Shown here: positions 53,723 to 63,134 of the stretch, one piece after another
How positions within the stretch are numbered: the stretch's first letter is position 1
How the letters are laid out: every line of letters begins with the position of its first letter
Source: Mucilaginibacter paludis DSM 18603
GTDB taxonomy: Bacteria; Bacteroidota; Bacteroidia; Sphingobacteriales; Sphingobacteriaceae
Direction of reading: 5' to 3'
DNA: 64,000 nucleotides
Assembly (NCBI RefSeq): GCF_000166195.2
Contig: NZ_CM001403.1
Location: forward strand, 2,250,432 to 2,314,431
Made by a program: the position numbers and the translations under genes
Notes under the pieces: generated by a model
What the model was told of the DNA's origin: nothing
Seen by the model: only the letters and a program-made list of their open reading frames with translations
The model's database searches: none

Positions 53723-55069
53723 ATGTTTGTCCAGATAGATAAAGACGAGTTATCCAAAGAAACATCCAAAAAGGCGTGGTACCTTACCAATAACATCATT
53801 TGGACAATTATATTTATTTTCCCGCTCTTTAGTGTTCTTGATTTTATTTATCTGAATAATGTTTGGATACAATTTCTGATTGCGCGGATCATTGTGATCA
53901 TGTCTTTATACATGTTATACAACTTGTTTCAGCGCAACAATTACAATTACCGCATATTACTTCATATCGCCTTTTTCTCCATATCTATCATTTGTTCCAT
54001 ATCGTGCACCCTGGTAACGATGGACCAATTGAACATTTACTTTTTAACTTACGCTGCAATTGTTTTATTTTTTAACGTGCAGGTATTTTGGGAGCCATTA
54101 AACTCGGTGATACAGGCTTTGCTTTCCTTGATTTTGCTTGGTATTTTTTTTAAGGCGCTCAATGAATACAGGGTAGACATATTTGTAACAAACGGTGGCC
54201 AATTTTTTATTATCATATCCATCATATCCTGTCTTATACCTAATGCCAGATATAAGGTACTTGAACGTGAAGCACGATCACACATCCTGATCGAAAAATC
54301 TAACGAGCAACTCAAGCAGCAATATCGCGATATTACTCAAAAAAACAACATAATTGACGAGCAATACGATCGACTAAGAAAAATGGACGAACAAAAAAAC
54401 AGCTTTATCAATATTGTTGGCCATGATTTAAAAAATTTAATCGGCTCGATCATCGTAAGCAACAACATGATCAAGGAAGAAGATTTCCGTTTGAGTTCGG
54501 ATCAGCGCGAATTTGCCGATTTTATTGGCCAGTCTGCCGAGAAGATGCAATATATGCTGAGCAAGCTGATGGACGTCAAAGAAATTGAGTCGCCCGAGAT
54601 CAAGTATAACCTGGAAATATTTGACATTAACGCAGAGGTTAATCATGTGGTAAAAGGTTTAATTGAAACTGCCCAGATGAAAAATATACAGCTGATTGAT
54701 AATATTTTAAGGCTACCTTTAAATGTACGGCTTGATAAAGTTTTTACAGGTCAGGTATTTCAGAACTTACTGTCAAACGCCATCAAGTTTTCGCAAACCA
54801 ATAATAAAATTAAGATTGTAACCACCTTGCAACATCAAAAATTTGTTTTTGAAATTATAGATAGGGGGATAGCCATTGGCCAGGAAGAACTGGATGCCAT
54901 GTTTAATAAATTAAGAACGCTGAACGATACATCCAAAACATTTGAAAGCAGACTGGGCCTTGGCTTATCAATAGCTAAATTAATGACGATAGACATGGGG
55001 GGCGACCTGCAATACCGCAGTGATGAAAACGGTAACTACTTCCGGGTAGAATTTAATGTAATAAGCTAA
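53723..55069 (+). CDS. Membrane sensor histidine kinase
   Basis: 448 residues. About six membrane helices in residues 22-175, a coiled coil (about 190-228), the HisKA H-box INIVGHDLKNLIGS with His234, and an ATPase domain with N-box QNLLSNAIKFS, G1 EIIDRGIAIGQ (Ala where the second Gly is usual) and G2 GLGLGLS. It would sense a signal in or near the membrane. No response regulator gene is adjacent; instead it starts the exopolysaccharide operon and its stop overlaps the BcsB-like start (TAATG). Confidence 0.92.
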   Translation: MFVQIDKDELSKETSKKAWYLTNNIIWTIIFIFPLFSVLDFIYLNNVWIQFLIARIIVIMSLYMLYNLFQRNNYNYRILLHIAFFSISIICSISCTLVTMDQLNIYFLTYAAIVLFFNVQVFWEPLNSVIQALLSLILLGIFFKALNEYRVDIFVTNGGQFFIIISIISCLIPNARYKVLEREARSHILIEKSNEQLKQQYRDITQKNNIIDEQYDRLRKMDEQKNSFINIVGHDLKNLIGSIIVSNNMIKEEDFRLSSDQREFADFIGQSAEKMQYMLSKLMDVKEIESPEIKYNLEIFDINAEVNHVVKGLIETAQMKNIQLIDNILRLPLNVRLDKVFTGQVFQNLLSNAIKFSQTNNKIKIVTTLQHQKFVFEIIDRGIAIGQEELDAMFNKLRTLNDTSKTFESRLGLGLSIAKLMTIDMGGDLQYRSDENGNYFRVEFNVIS

Positions 55070-57171
55070 TGACTATTAAAATCAACATGAATAAATTTTT
55101 AACCTTCGTTTTATTGCTCATCTTTTTTGCCAAGGGTGTTAACGGGCAATCCGTAGTTTCGTTTAAATCTTTAGGATTCGATGACGATGTAATCGCCGGC
55201 GTAAGTGGCTCGTCTGCTTATTTCATTAAAATAGATCCTACGGTACAAATTGAAGGCAGCAAGCTGGTATTATTGATCGAGCCGTCTCAGGTTTTGGTAA
55301 AGTCGCAGTCGTATTTAAACATTTTAATAGGCGATAAACCAGTTTATAGTACCCACTTATCTGGCGATTCGATTATGCGGTATACCATCAACCTGACTAA
55401 GAATAGCTTAACCGAAGATCATAAATTTTTAAAGGTACAAATCCGTACCCTGCTCAACATATCCGATGATAAGTGTAAAGATATAGATAACCCAGCGATG
55501 TGGGTGAAGGTAAAAGGGACATCATATTTATCGCTGATTAAAACAACCAGTAACTTTTTTAATAACGTTAACATTTCAAACTGCTTTGATACTAAAAGAG
55601 CCATAGTATACCCTGCTAACCCAACCTTGATGGACCTGAAAGCAGTAGGCTGGGTTTACGCCAGGTTAAAAAAGACTCAGATCAAACAAATCCAGGTATA
55701 TCCATCAGACCATGTTCCGGATAGTTTAAGAAATTATGTAATTGTTGGTAACTGGGCAAGCATCCCCGAAGCCAAAAAACAACTATTGAAATTTAGCCCC
55801 GAAGAAGGGCAAGGCCTGCTCTATTTGCGCAAAACGGTAGAACAGTTACCGGATACGGCCGTAAGAGAGGTATCAAACCGAAACAGCAACCCCATATTTG
55901 TTAAAACAGTATCGATAAAGCCTGTACCATCCGAAATTTTATTTGTAACAGGCAATGGCGATGCAGGTTATAATAATACCATTACCACCCTGGCCAACAG
56001 CAATGTTTTAAACTCCAGTTATGGCGATTACCTGATCATCAACAAGGCCGAAAACGTTGGTGTAAAAACCATCGACGAAAGCAGATCGAGGCTTACTTTA
56101 AAAGATATGGGCGGCCTTACCTCCTTTCTTACCGGTGTAGGATCTTTAAAAAACAGCTACAGTTTTAAAAACAGCGATTTTGCATTTACGCCTAAGGAGA
56201 TAGAAATTAAAATTGTTGGTAACTACGCCAACCTGAATTTAAATGATCGCGGTTTTTTTAATATTTACCTTAACGGGATATTAATTAGCAGCGAAAAGTT
56301 AGACCAATCCGGAAAGTTAAATACCTCCGCACTGATTAACCGCTACGAGCTGCAGAAATTCAATACTCTTGAAACCGAATTCAGGTTTTACCCCGGTAAC
56401 GGTAATTGTCAAAACAGCTTTACCAATTACTTTGCCGAGATTAACATCAGTAAATCATACCTGCAAACTAAAATACCTTTTATTGCTAATAATTTAAGTT
56501 TTTACCAATATCCGGAAGCATTTAACACTGGCAAAACAACAATTATATTAAGCAGAAGGACAGCACCGAATACTGCGGCCACCATAGGCGAAATTATTTA
56601 TGAACTGAATAATAATTTGCATGCTGATAACTTCCCCGACTTTTTCTATTCAGACCAATACGACAAATCAGTATTGAAGAAAAACAACATTATTGCCCTC
56701 CTTGAAAAAAACGACCCTATTATGGACGAGTTTCCGGACGCGCCCATCAAGTTTAACCAAAGATTCAGGCTGTATAACACCGAAAACAACAGGATCGTAT
56801 ACGAATTGAATGATACCGTATCAAACGGCCTTGCGCAGATATTTTACGGCAGGGGTAATAACGGAACTTTAATTATTACTGGCACAGGCCGCAACATGGA
56901 TAAAGCCTTTTTATCGGCAGCAAGATCCATTACCGACCAACTGTCAACCTTGTCGAGTAATATTTGTATTTCCGACGAGTTTAATAAATACCTTTTCAAC
57001 ATCAGTAAAGATAGTGACAACCTTGAATATACAGATGCCAAAGGATCATTTGCCCTGTTTTGGGAATCCTATAACTTATATATCCTATTAGTGATACTGG
57101 TATTGATCCTGATATCATTCCTGTATGTACGTTCGAGGGTACAAAAGTCGCAGGAATCATTTAACGACTAA
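55069..57171 (+). CDS. BcsB-like cellulose synthase regulatory subunit
   Basis: 700 residues. Signal peptide 1-27 (FVLLLIFFAKGVNGQ; an internal start at Met7 is possible). Two carbohydrate-binding-like jelly rolls alternate with two flavodoxin-like domains, as in BcsB (LVLLIEPSQVLVKSQSYLNILIGDKPV, and later GFFNIYLNGILISSEKL). A single C-terminal membrane helix lies at about 670-692 (LYILLVILVLILISFLYV), which would dock on the synthase. It guides the polymer through the periplasm. Somewhat divergent from the enterobacterial protein. Confidence 0.82.
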   Translation: MTIKINMNKFLTFVLLLIFFAKGVNGQSVVSFKSLGFDDDVIAGVSGSSAYFIKIDPTVQIEGSKLVLLIEPSQVLVKSQSYLNILIGDKPVYSTHLSGDSIMRYTINLTKNSLTEDHKFLKVQIRTLLNISDDKCKDIDNPAMWVKVKGTSYLSLIKTTSNFFNNVNISNCFDTKRAIVYPANPTLMDLKAVGWVYARLKKTQIKQIQVYPSDHVPDSLRNYVIVGNWASIPEAKKQLLKFSPEEGQGLLYLRKTVEQLPDTAVREVSNRNSNPIFVKTVSIKPVPSEILFVTGNGDAGYNNTITTLANSNVLNSSYGDYLIINKAENVGVKTIDESRSRLTLKDMGGLTSFLTGVGSLKNSYSFKNSDFAFTPKEIEIKIVGNYANLNLNDRGFFNIYLNGILISSEKLDQSGKLNTSALINRYELQKFNTLETEFRFYPGNGNCQNSFTNYFAEINISKSYLQTKIPFIANNLSFYQYPEAFNTGKTTIILSRRTAPNTAATIGEIIYELNNNLHADNFPDFFYSDQYDKSVLKKNNIIALLEKNDPIMDEFPDAPIKFNQRFRLYNTENNRIVYELNDTVSNGLAQIFYGRGNNGTLIITGTGRNMDKAFLSAARSITDQLSTLSSNICISDEFNKYLFNISKDSDNLEYTDAKGSFALFWESYNLYILLVILVLILISFLYVRSRVQKSQESFND

Positions 57172-57291
57172 CATACGCTAAACACGGCCAACGTTTGCAA
57201 TAAAGCCGGGAAGGCGGGTTTCAGTTCCGCAAGGACATCACCTTCCCGGTACATATAAAGTAAGATGATTATAATCTATCTGATTTAAAGA

Positions 57292-59154
57292 ATGTCAGAA
57301 TCCAATTTAATAAATGATACTGTCCCGGTTTACGAGATCCTGATTAACGACCAGTTTATAACGGCCGCTGATATGGAAAAGGTACATCTATTTTCCAAAA
57401 AATCTGGAATATCATTGATTAAGATATTACTGACTTTCGGTTACATTTCGCGAAAAAACTACGAACGCTCATTAACCAATTTCGGCTATGTTTTCCACGA
57501 AGATGTACGGCAAGAGCCTATTGATACCGATATCATTGCATTACTTGATTTAAAGCACATCAGTAATGTGCTGGCTTTGCCGCTGCGAATTGAAAACGAC
57601 AAGGTTGTAACGCTGATGGCCGATCCAACCGATCATGAATTTATCAACTTTGTTTACGAAACTTATGGCTTAGAGCCCGAAATCGTTTTGGCTTCTGATC
57701 TGGATATTACCTGGATGAGCCATAAACTGCTGGGCGAAGCCTACCTCAAAGCCTCGGTTTTTGAGTTAATGAAAAGCGACCCGGCAAATTCGGCGGTAAT
57801 TACCTTTTCGCCCAAACAGCTGTATGCTTTGTTTGGCGCTATCGCAATAGTTGTAAGTTTCCTTTTTTTAAGGTTTGTTACTACTGCTATTGTTTTAAAT
57901 ATCCTGGTGAGTACCATTTTTTTAGTAAGCATTGTATTTAAACTGTTTTTAGCATTAACCGGCTCCCGCTTTGAATTGCATCAAGCCGTTACTAAAGAAG
58001 AAGTGAGAAATGTGGTAGACGACGAATTACCGGTATATACCATTCTGCTCCCGGTTTATAAAGAAGATAAACTTATAAAAAAATTAATCTGGAACTTACA
58101 GAGCTTAGATTATCCGCGCGAGAAGCTGGATATCAAACTATTGATAGAAGAGGATGATGCAAAAACGTTAAATGCTGTAAAGGATCTTAATTTCCCGGCA
58201 ATATTTGATGTAACTGTAGTTCCGTTCCATATGCCTAAAACCAAGCCCAAAGCTTGTAATTATGGCTTACACTTTGCAAGGGGTAAATACCTCACCATTT
58301 ACGATGCCGAGGATATCCCGGATATCGACCAGTTAAAAAAAGTAATTATCCTGTTTGATAAACTCCCGGAAGAGTACATCTGCATCCAAAGTGCCCTCAA
58401 TTACTTTAATCGAAACGAAAACTTTTTGACCCGTATGTTTACCTTAGAGTACTCTTACTGGTTTGATTATATGTTGCCCGGTTTAGATACATTGAACATA
58501 CCCATACCGCTTGGTGGCACCAGTAACCATTTTAAATTAAACAAGCTGGTAGAGTTAGGTGGCTGGGACCCCTTTAACGTAACCGAAGACGCGGATTTAG
58601 GCGTTAGGGCTTATGCCAAAGGGTATAAAGTATCTATAGTAAACTCCACTACTTATGAGGAAGCCAATAACGAACCCTTTAACTGGGTAAGACAGAGGTC
58701 GCGCTGGATAAAGGGTTATATGCAATCGTACCTGGTACATATGCGCAACCCCATCAAGCTTTATAAAAAAATAGGATTGAGAGGTTTTTTAGGCTTTAAC
58801 TTTTTTATAGGTGCCACCCCTGCTACGTTTTTAATATACCCCGTGCTCCTGTCTATATTTGCGTGCTACGTTATATTCGACTTTAAGTTCATCAGGGTAT
58901 TGTTTCCAAACTGGGTATTGTTTATCGCCATTTTTAATTTACTGGTGGGCAACATCTTAATGGTTTATATCAATATGATGGCCGTATTTAAGCGCCGCTA
59001 TTACGAACTTATCCTGTTTGCTTTAGCCAATCCCGTTTACTGGATTTTACATTCAATATCAGCTTATAAGGGACTATATCAATTAATTGTTAAGCCTTTT
59101 TATTGGGAAAAAACCAACCACGGTTTAACCAAGGTGAATAATGGCACTAAGTAA
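57292..59154 (+). CDS. Glycosyltransferase family 2 synthase with N-terminal MshEN-like domain
   Basis: 620 residues. Residues 1-150 resemble the GspE/MshE N-terminal domain (INDQFITAADMEKVHLFSKK, GISLIKILLTFGYISRKNY, VFELMK), which in MshE binds cyclic di-GMP. Two membrane helices follow (about 180-225), then the GT2 domain: YTILLPVYKE, IYDAEDIPD near 336 (DxD-type metal site), NVTEDADLG near 429 (TED base) and RQRSRWIKG near 467 (QxxRW). Three to four C-terminal helices complete the channel. Processive synthase architecture like BcsA but without PilZ. Product probably a beta-glucan or related exopolysaccharide. Confidence 0.88.
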   Translation: MSESNLINDTVPVYEILINDQFITAADMEKVHLFSKKSGISLIKILLTFGYISRKNYERSLTNFGYVFHEDVRQEPIDTDIIALLDLKHISNVLALPLRIENDKVVTLMADPTDHEFINFVYETYGLEPEIVLASDLDITWMSHKLLGEAYLKASVFELMKSDPANSAVITFSPKQLYALFGAIAIVVSFLFLRFVTTAIVLNILVSTIFLVSIVFKLFLALTGSRFELHQAVTKEEVRNVVDDELPVYTILLPVYKEDKLIKKLIWNLQSLDYPREKLDIKLLIEEDDAKTLNAVKDLNFPAIFDVTVVPFHMPKTKPKACNYGLHFARGKYLTIYDAEDIPDIDQLKKVIILFDKLPEEYICIQSALNYFNRNENFLTRMFTLEYSYWFDYMLPGLDTLNIPIPLGGTSNHFKLNKLVELGGWDPFNVTEDADLGVRAYAKGYKVSIVNSTTYEEANNEPFNWVRQRSRWIKGYMQSYLVHMRNPIKLYKKIGLRGFLGFNFFIGATPATFLIYPVLLSIFACYVIFDFKFIRVLFPNWVLFIAIFNLLVGNILMVYINMMAVFKRRYYELILFALANPVYWILHSISAYKGLYQLIVKPFYWEKTNHGLTKVNNGTK

Positions 59155-59184
59155 AGGGGCAACCATTTAAAACAATTTGTTCTG

Positions 59185-60768
59185 ATGAAAAAACGCAGGT
59201 TACTCTATTTAATTTCGATTGCACTACTGCTTGCCGTGTACTACCTGATACTGGGCATCAATATGTATCGCGCCGGTTATCATAACCACGAATCGTTATT
59301 TTATATTGAAAAGGCGCGTATCATTTTTGAAGGCTCTGGCGACCGTTTAAAAATTATCGGCCTTACATCACCCATATTGCCTTTTTACGGGGTATTACCG
59401 TTTATAGGTATAAGCTACACCTTTGCTCCAATTATAGCGTCAGCAATTGGCACGGCGATACTTTTTTTAATAATGGGTGTATCTATCATCAAGAGCAGTG
59501 ATGATAACTATTTAACTATGCTCCTCCTGGTATTATTTCTGTTTCATCCCGGCATTATTTACACCGCTTGCTCCGGAAAGGGCATTTACTTTTCGCTGAT
59601 CTTCTTTTTCTTGTTTTTTTACAATATGTTCCGGTTTTATTATTCAAATACTACCTTTCATATTTCTGTGGCCAGTATGTTGCTGGTGGTTTTGGTTTTT
59701 TGCGATTACCGGTTTATCTGGCTCACCCTGTTTTTTATCCCTCTCATCATATCCATTGCCCTGCAAAGCCTTAACCTAAGCGAGCAGCAATCAATTTTCA
59801 GGTTATCGATGAGCTTTAATAACCCATCATTAAGGCGCAAACTGGCTAATAAAACATTTGCCATGTATGTTATCATATTCATACTACCTATCATCTGTAT
59901 TTTTTGCTATAAGGTATTGAATCAATCGCACGCCAACGATTTCAATTACTTTGCCGACAGCCCCTATGCAACCTGGCGCGTTTTGGTGGATAAACTGGAA
60001 AGCTCTATAACCCCGGTGATGGATAATTATAAGGTGCCCGAGATTAGCTTTTTAACTTCTGTGCGTGTGCTGATGTACTGCCCCCTTATACTGCTTGGTA
60101 TTTATCTCTTCAGAAGCAATACACAACACTTGCTAACCATCATGATACCCTTTGGCTTGCTGGAGTTTTTCAAAATCAAGTATGATAATTCTTTTCTGCA
60201 GATGCAGTACTACTTGATATTTCTGATCCTGGCATTTTTAACGATTATGCTAAAGGGACACATCATTTCGCGTAAAATCATCTACAAAGTTTTAATATTT
60301 GCGCTGGTTATTGTACAGATTTATACCGGGTATTACTTTTTAAAAAACTCGTTTGTTGCAAGCGAAAAAAACTTCATCCTAACGCTGGAAAGAAATAACC
60401 CGAGTGAAGAAGGCTACGAAGAATCAAAGGACGTGGCCGGCTTTATCAACAACCTGCCGAGAAACTCCCAGGTTTTAATGGATGATGCTAACGCTTACCC
60501 CATTGTATCCTATATCTCTGATATGCATTCGGTTACACTGCCTTACCAGCCCTCGTTTTTAAGCGCCATCGAAAATCCGGATAAATATGTCGACTATGTT
60601 TTAGTTGCCACTGTGCAAAATCCCATTGGTGGGTATACGCAGCTAAATCATAAATATAAACTATTGATGGCTCGTAAAAACGATTTTTCTATGCGGATTG
60701 TTTATGAATCGGATAACTGGATTCTGTATCAACTGGGTGCCGGCCGTTTTGCGCCCAAGCCCTTGTAA
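59185..60768 (+). CDS. Polytopic membrane protein of the exopolysaccharide operon
   Basis: 527 residues with about ten hydrophobic helices in residues 5-400 (for example LLYLISIALLLAVYYLILGI and YVIIFILPIICIFCY) and a soluble C-terminal domain of about 120 residues (GYEESKDVAGFINNLPRNSQVLMDDANAYPIVSYI). The layout resembles GT-C/GT39-type transferases with a lumenal tail, but no catalytic Asp motif is convincing. Follows the GT2 gene by 30 bp; could decorate or help export the polymer. Confidence 0.7.
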   Translation: MKKRRLLYLISIALLLAVYYLILGINMYRAGYHNHESLFYIEKARIIFEGSGDRLKIIGLTSPILPFYGVLPFIGISYTFAPIIASAIGTAILFLIMGVSIIKSSDDNYLTMLLLVLFLFHPGIIYTACSGKGIYFSLIFFFLFFYNMFRFYYSNTTFHISVASMLLVVLVFCDYRFIWLTLFFIPLIISIALQSLNLSEQQSIFRLSMSFNNPSLRRKLANKTFAMYVIIFILPIICIFCYKVLNQSHANDFNYFADSPYATWRVLVDKLESSITPVMDNYKVPEISFLTSVRVLMYCPLILLGIYLFRSNTQHLLTIMIPFGLLEFFKIKYDNSFLQMQYYLIFLILAFLTIMLKGHIISRKIIYKVLIFALVIVQIYTGYYFLKNSFVASEKNFILTLERNNPSEEGYEESKDVAGFINNLPRNSQVLMDDANAYPIVSYISDMHSVTLPYQPSFLSAIENPDKYVDYVLVATVQNPIGGYTQLNHKYKLLMARKNDFSMRIVYESDNWILYQLGAGRFAPKPL

Positions 60769-60853
60769 GCCGGTTTTCATCTCCCATAGCAAAGATAGCC
60801 ATACACAATGGGCTGCTCAGCCCCATAAATTTTGCTGATATTTGCCCTTATTT

Positions 60854-61306
60854 ATGAGTGATTTAAAACAGCTGTTATTTCAGCAATGTCTCAATTTCGT
60901 ACAAAACCGGATCAACAATGCCGGGCAGGCCATCCAATCAGCCCAACAGGCATCTAATGATGATACCAAGAGCAGCGCGGGTGATAAGTATGAAACATCG
61001 CGCGAGATGATGCAACAGGAAACTAACCGCAATATGGCCCAGCTAACAGAGGCTAACAAATTGCTGGTGGCTTTAAACCGGATCAGCATTAACGGCCTTA
61101 CTACCCATGCCGAAGCAGGAAGCGTAGTAATTACCAACGACGGACGCTTTTTTTTAGCCATAAGCGCCGGAAGTATTGTAGTAAACGATGAAACTTATTT
61201 CGCCGTTTCGCCAGCTTCGCCAATCGGGCTCAAACTAAAAGGGCAGAAAGCCGGTAATGAGTTTACCCTCAACGGGAAAAAATATACTGTTAAGGAAGTT
61301 ATTTAA
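60854..61306 (+). CDS. GreA-C-like conserved protein
   Basis: 150 residues from the ATG at 60854. The N-terminal half is helical and polar (NNAGQAIQSAQQASNDDTKS, then GDKYETSREMMQQETNRNMAQL), and the C-terminal half has strands (AGSVVITNDGRFFLAISAGSIVVNDETYFAVSPASPIGLKL) like the C-terminal domain of GreA/GreB. The coiled coil lacks the acidic tip of Gre factors, so transcript cleavage is unlikely. Sphingobacteriaceae homologues are sometimes misnamed 3-oxoacyl-ACP synthase. Confidence 0.65.
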   Translation: MSDLKQLLFQQCLNFVQNRINNAGQAIQSAQQASNDDTKSSAGDKYETSREMMQQETNRNMAQLTEANKLLVALNRISINGLTTHAEAGSVVITNDGRFFLAISAGSIVVNDETYFAVSPASPIGLKLKGQKAGNEFTLNGKKYTVKEVI

Positions 61307-61422
61307 CAGGCTGCTACGGGTTATATCAAAGCTGAATGATGGCATTATCAGTTTCAAGTCAATTATCAGCTCTGCTATAAAACATTTGGTTTGCCGGGCG
61401 TTATTATTAAAAAGCTTATTTC

Positions 61423-62016
61423 ATGCACATTCGTAAACGTTACATTTTAATACTGGCAATTATTGCGGCTGTAGTGGCCTGGTTTTTACATTTAAAAGCT
61501 ATTGAAACAGCCGAAGAGCGCCAATATAATTTTAGCCTGCAACAACTAAGAGGCGTAACCAAACTGGTGATATGGGAACAGGATTTTTTAATGAGTAACC
61601 TGGAAAGCCAGGAACGTACCTATTTCCAAATGTTTACCACCAAAGAATCAGTATCAACAACTGTTTTTGGCAAAATCGGCTTTCACATTAACCTGGCCGA
61701 CTCGGTAAATACCATTATTGAGCGTAATAAAGATACCATTATTGTAAAGGCACCGCTACAGATAACGTACGTGAGCCTCGATCTGGGCACACTGCAACAA
61801 GTAAAAGAAGCATCAATTGATCCTTTTGTTAAGGTTGATAAAAATGAAGTAATTAAGCACCTCAACCATAAGGCGCTCGAAAAATATTTGCCAGGCGCCA
61901 TTTCCGTTCTAAAAAACCGGTCGTTAGCTGATCAGCAAAAACAATTAACTCGCCTGGTTGGCAAACCTGTAAAAATTATTTTAACACGTATGCCCAAAGC
62001 GAGCGACTGGAAGTAG
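61423..62016 (+). CDS. DUF4230 domain protein
   Basis: 197 residues. One N-terminal membrane helix (YILILAIIAAVVAWFLHL), then the DUF4230 body (RGVTKLVIWEQDFLMSNLES, TVFGKIGFHINLADSVNTII, IIVKAPLQITYVSLDLG). Likely anchored and facing the periplasm. Widely conserved in Firmicutes and Bacteroidota; function unknown. Confidence 0.87.
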   Translation: MHIRKRYILILAIIAAVVAWFLHLKAIETAEERQYNFSLQQLRGVTKLVIWEQDFLMSNLESQERTYFQMFTTKESVSTTVFGKIGFHINLADSVNTIIERNKDTIIVKAPLQITYVSLDLGTLQQVKEASIDPFVKVDKNEVIKHLNHKALEKYLPGAISVLKNRSLADQQKQLTRLVGKPVKIILTRMPKASDWK

Positions 62017-62223
62017 GGATAACACCCGGTAGTAGTGTTTATTAGATGATTAATTAAAGCTTTCAAGAGCTCCCTCAAAATATACATGGCGTAGCACTTT
62101 GAGTTTGTGGTTGGATAAAAAAAGATTGACGACGATTAATCTCCTTTTTGTCGGCATTAGCACAAAAAACCGCCATGAATATTTAACTATCCATAGCGGC
62201 CAATCAAACTATTTTTTTCTTTA

Positions 62224-62850
62224 TTAAAGGTTATATGGCCCGTCAACACCGTTAGATCCCGGTTCGTGGTCTATCATCCGGCCAGTTGTTCTGCCATGCG
62301 ACTGGTCTGTAAATGTTGAATCGAGATTACCTAAGGTAGCGGCTTTAGTGTCCGGAGCTTCGGTTTCACTGGGTTGCTCTACCTCGTTGTTTTCTTCATA
62401 TTCAACTTCATCATCATTCGCCTGCTCCATGCCACCGTCATCAGGATAATCCAATTCACCATTACCCGATTCGCCTTCTTCAGGTATTTCGTTTGGATCT
62501 GGGCCATTTTGCACACTGGAAGCGAGACTGCCAAACTGATCATTCTTAACCTGATGTAAGTCGGCTGCAGCCTGGTCATTATCGGCTAAATCATCTTCCT
62601 CCAAATCGGGATCGTTCGCATCCCCCTCATCCCACTCGTCAGAGTTATCGGTATCCAGATCACGACCATTTACATCATCGTCGCTCAGATTTTGATCATC
62701 CTCATCGGTATCCGTATTATATACACCCTCAGAAATTCCTTCCGGGCGGTCGCTTTCAACACGGTTGCTGTGAATTAGGGTTTCATCATTTTCACGGTTA
62801 CTTAATTCACCATCTTTTTCATTCCAGGATTCTTGATTGATCGTTATCAT
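62224..62850 (-). CDS. Highly acidic, probably disordered hypothetical protein
   Basis: 208 residues, dominated by Asp, Glu and Asn with no hydrophobic segment (VYNTDTDEDDQNLSDDDVNG, DLDTDNSDEWDEGDANDPDL, and EVEYEENNEVEQPSETEAPD). It ends GSNGVDGPYNL. Comparable in composition to the protein at 40114. Family unknown to me. Isolated gene. Confidence 0.6.
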   Translation of the reverse strand: MITINQESWNEKDGELSNRENDETLIHSNRVESDRPEGISEGVYNTDTDEDDQNLSDDDVNGRDLDTDNSDEWDEGDANDPDLEEDDLADNDQAAADLHQVKNDQFGSLASSVQNGPDPNEIPEEGESGNGELDYPDDGGMEQANDDEVEYEENNEVEQPSETEAPDTKAATLGNLDSTFTDQSHGRTTGRMIDHEPGSNGVDGPYNL

Positions 62851-63134
62851 GACTATTTCTCTTAAGTTTATAAATTAATTGTTATACTATACACAAGTAA
62901 TTTATTTCTTAATTGTTTTAAATATTTCCACAAACGAAATATCTAACTAAAAGTCGTGAAAATTTCGTCGGATGGCCTGGCCGCGTAGTCTTAAGTTATA
63001 CTTACTTGCACAATGATTATATTAAAGCGATTAAGCGCATAGAAGAAACAATTTTCCTCAACAGGAACAAACACCAAATCCTGCCCCCTACCCTCAAAGA
63101 CTCCCGGCTCAGAACTCAAGACTCAGAACTCAAT

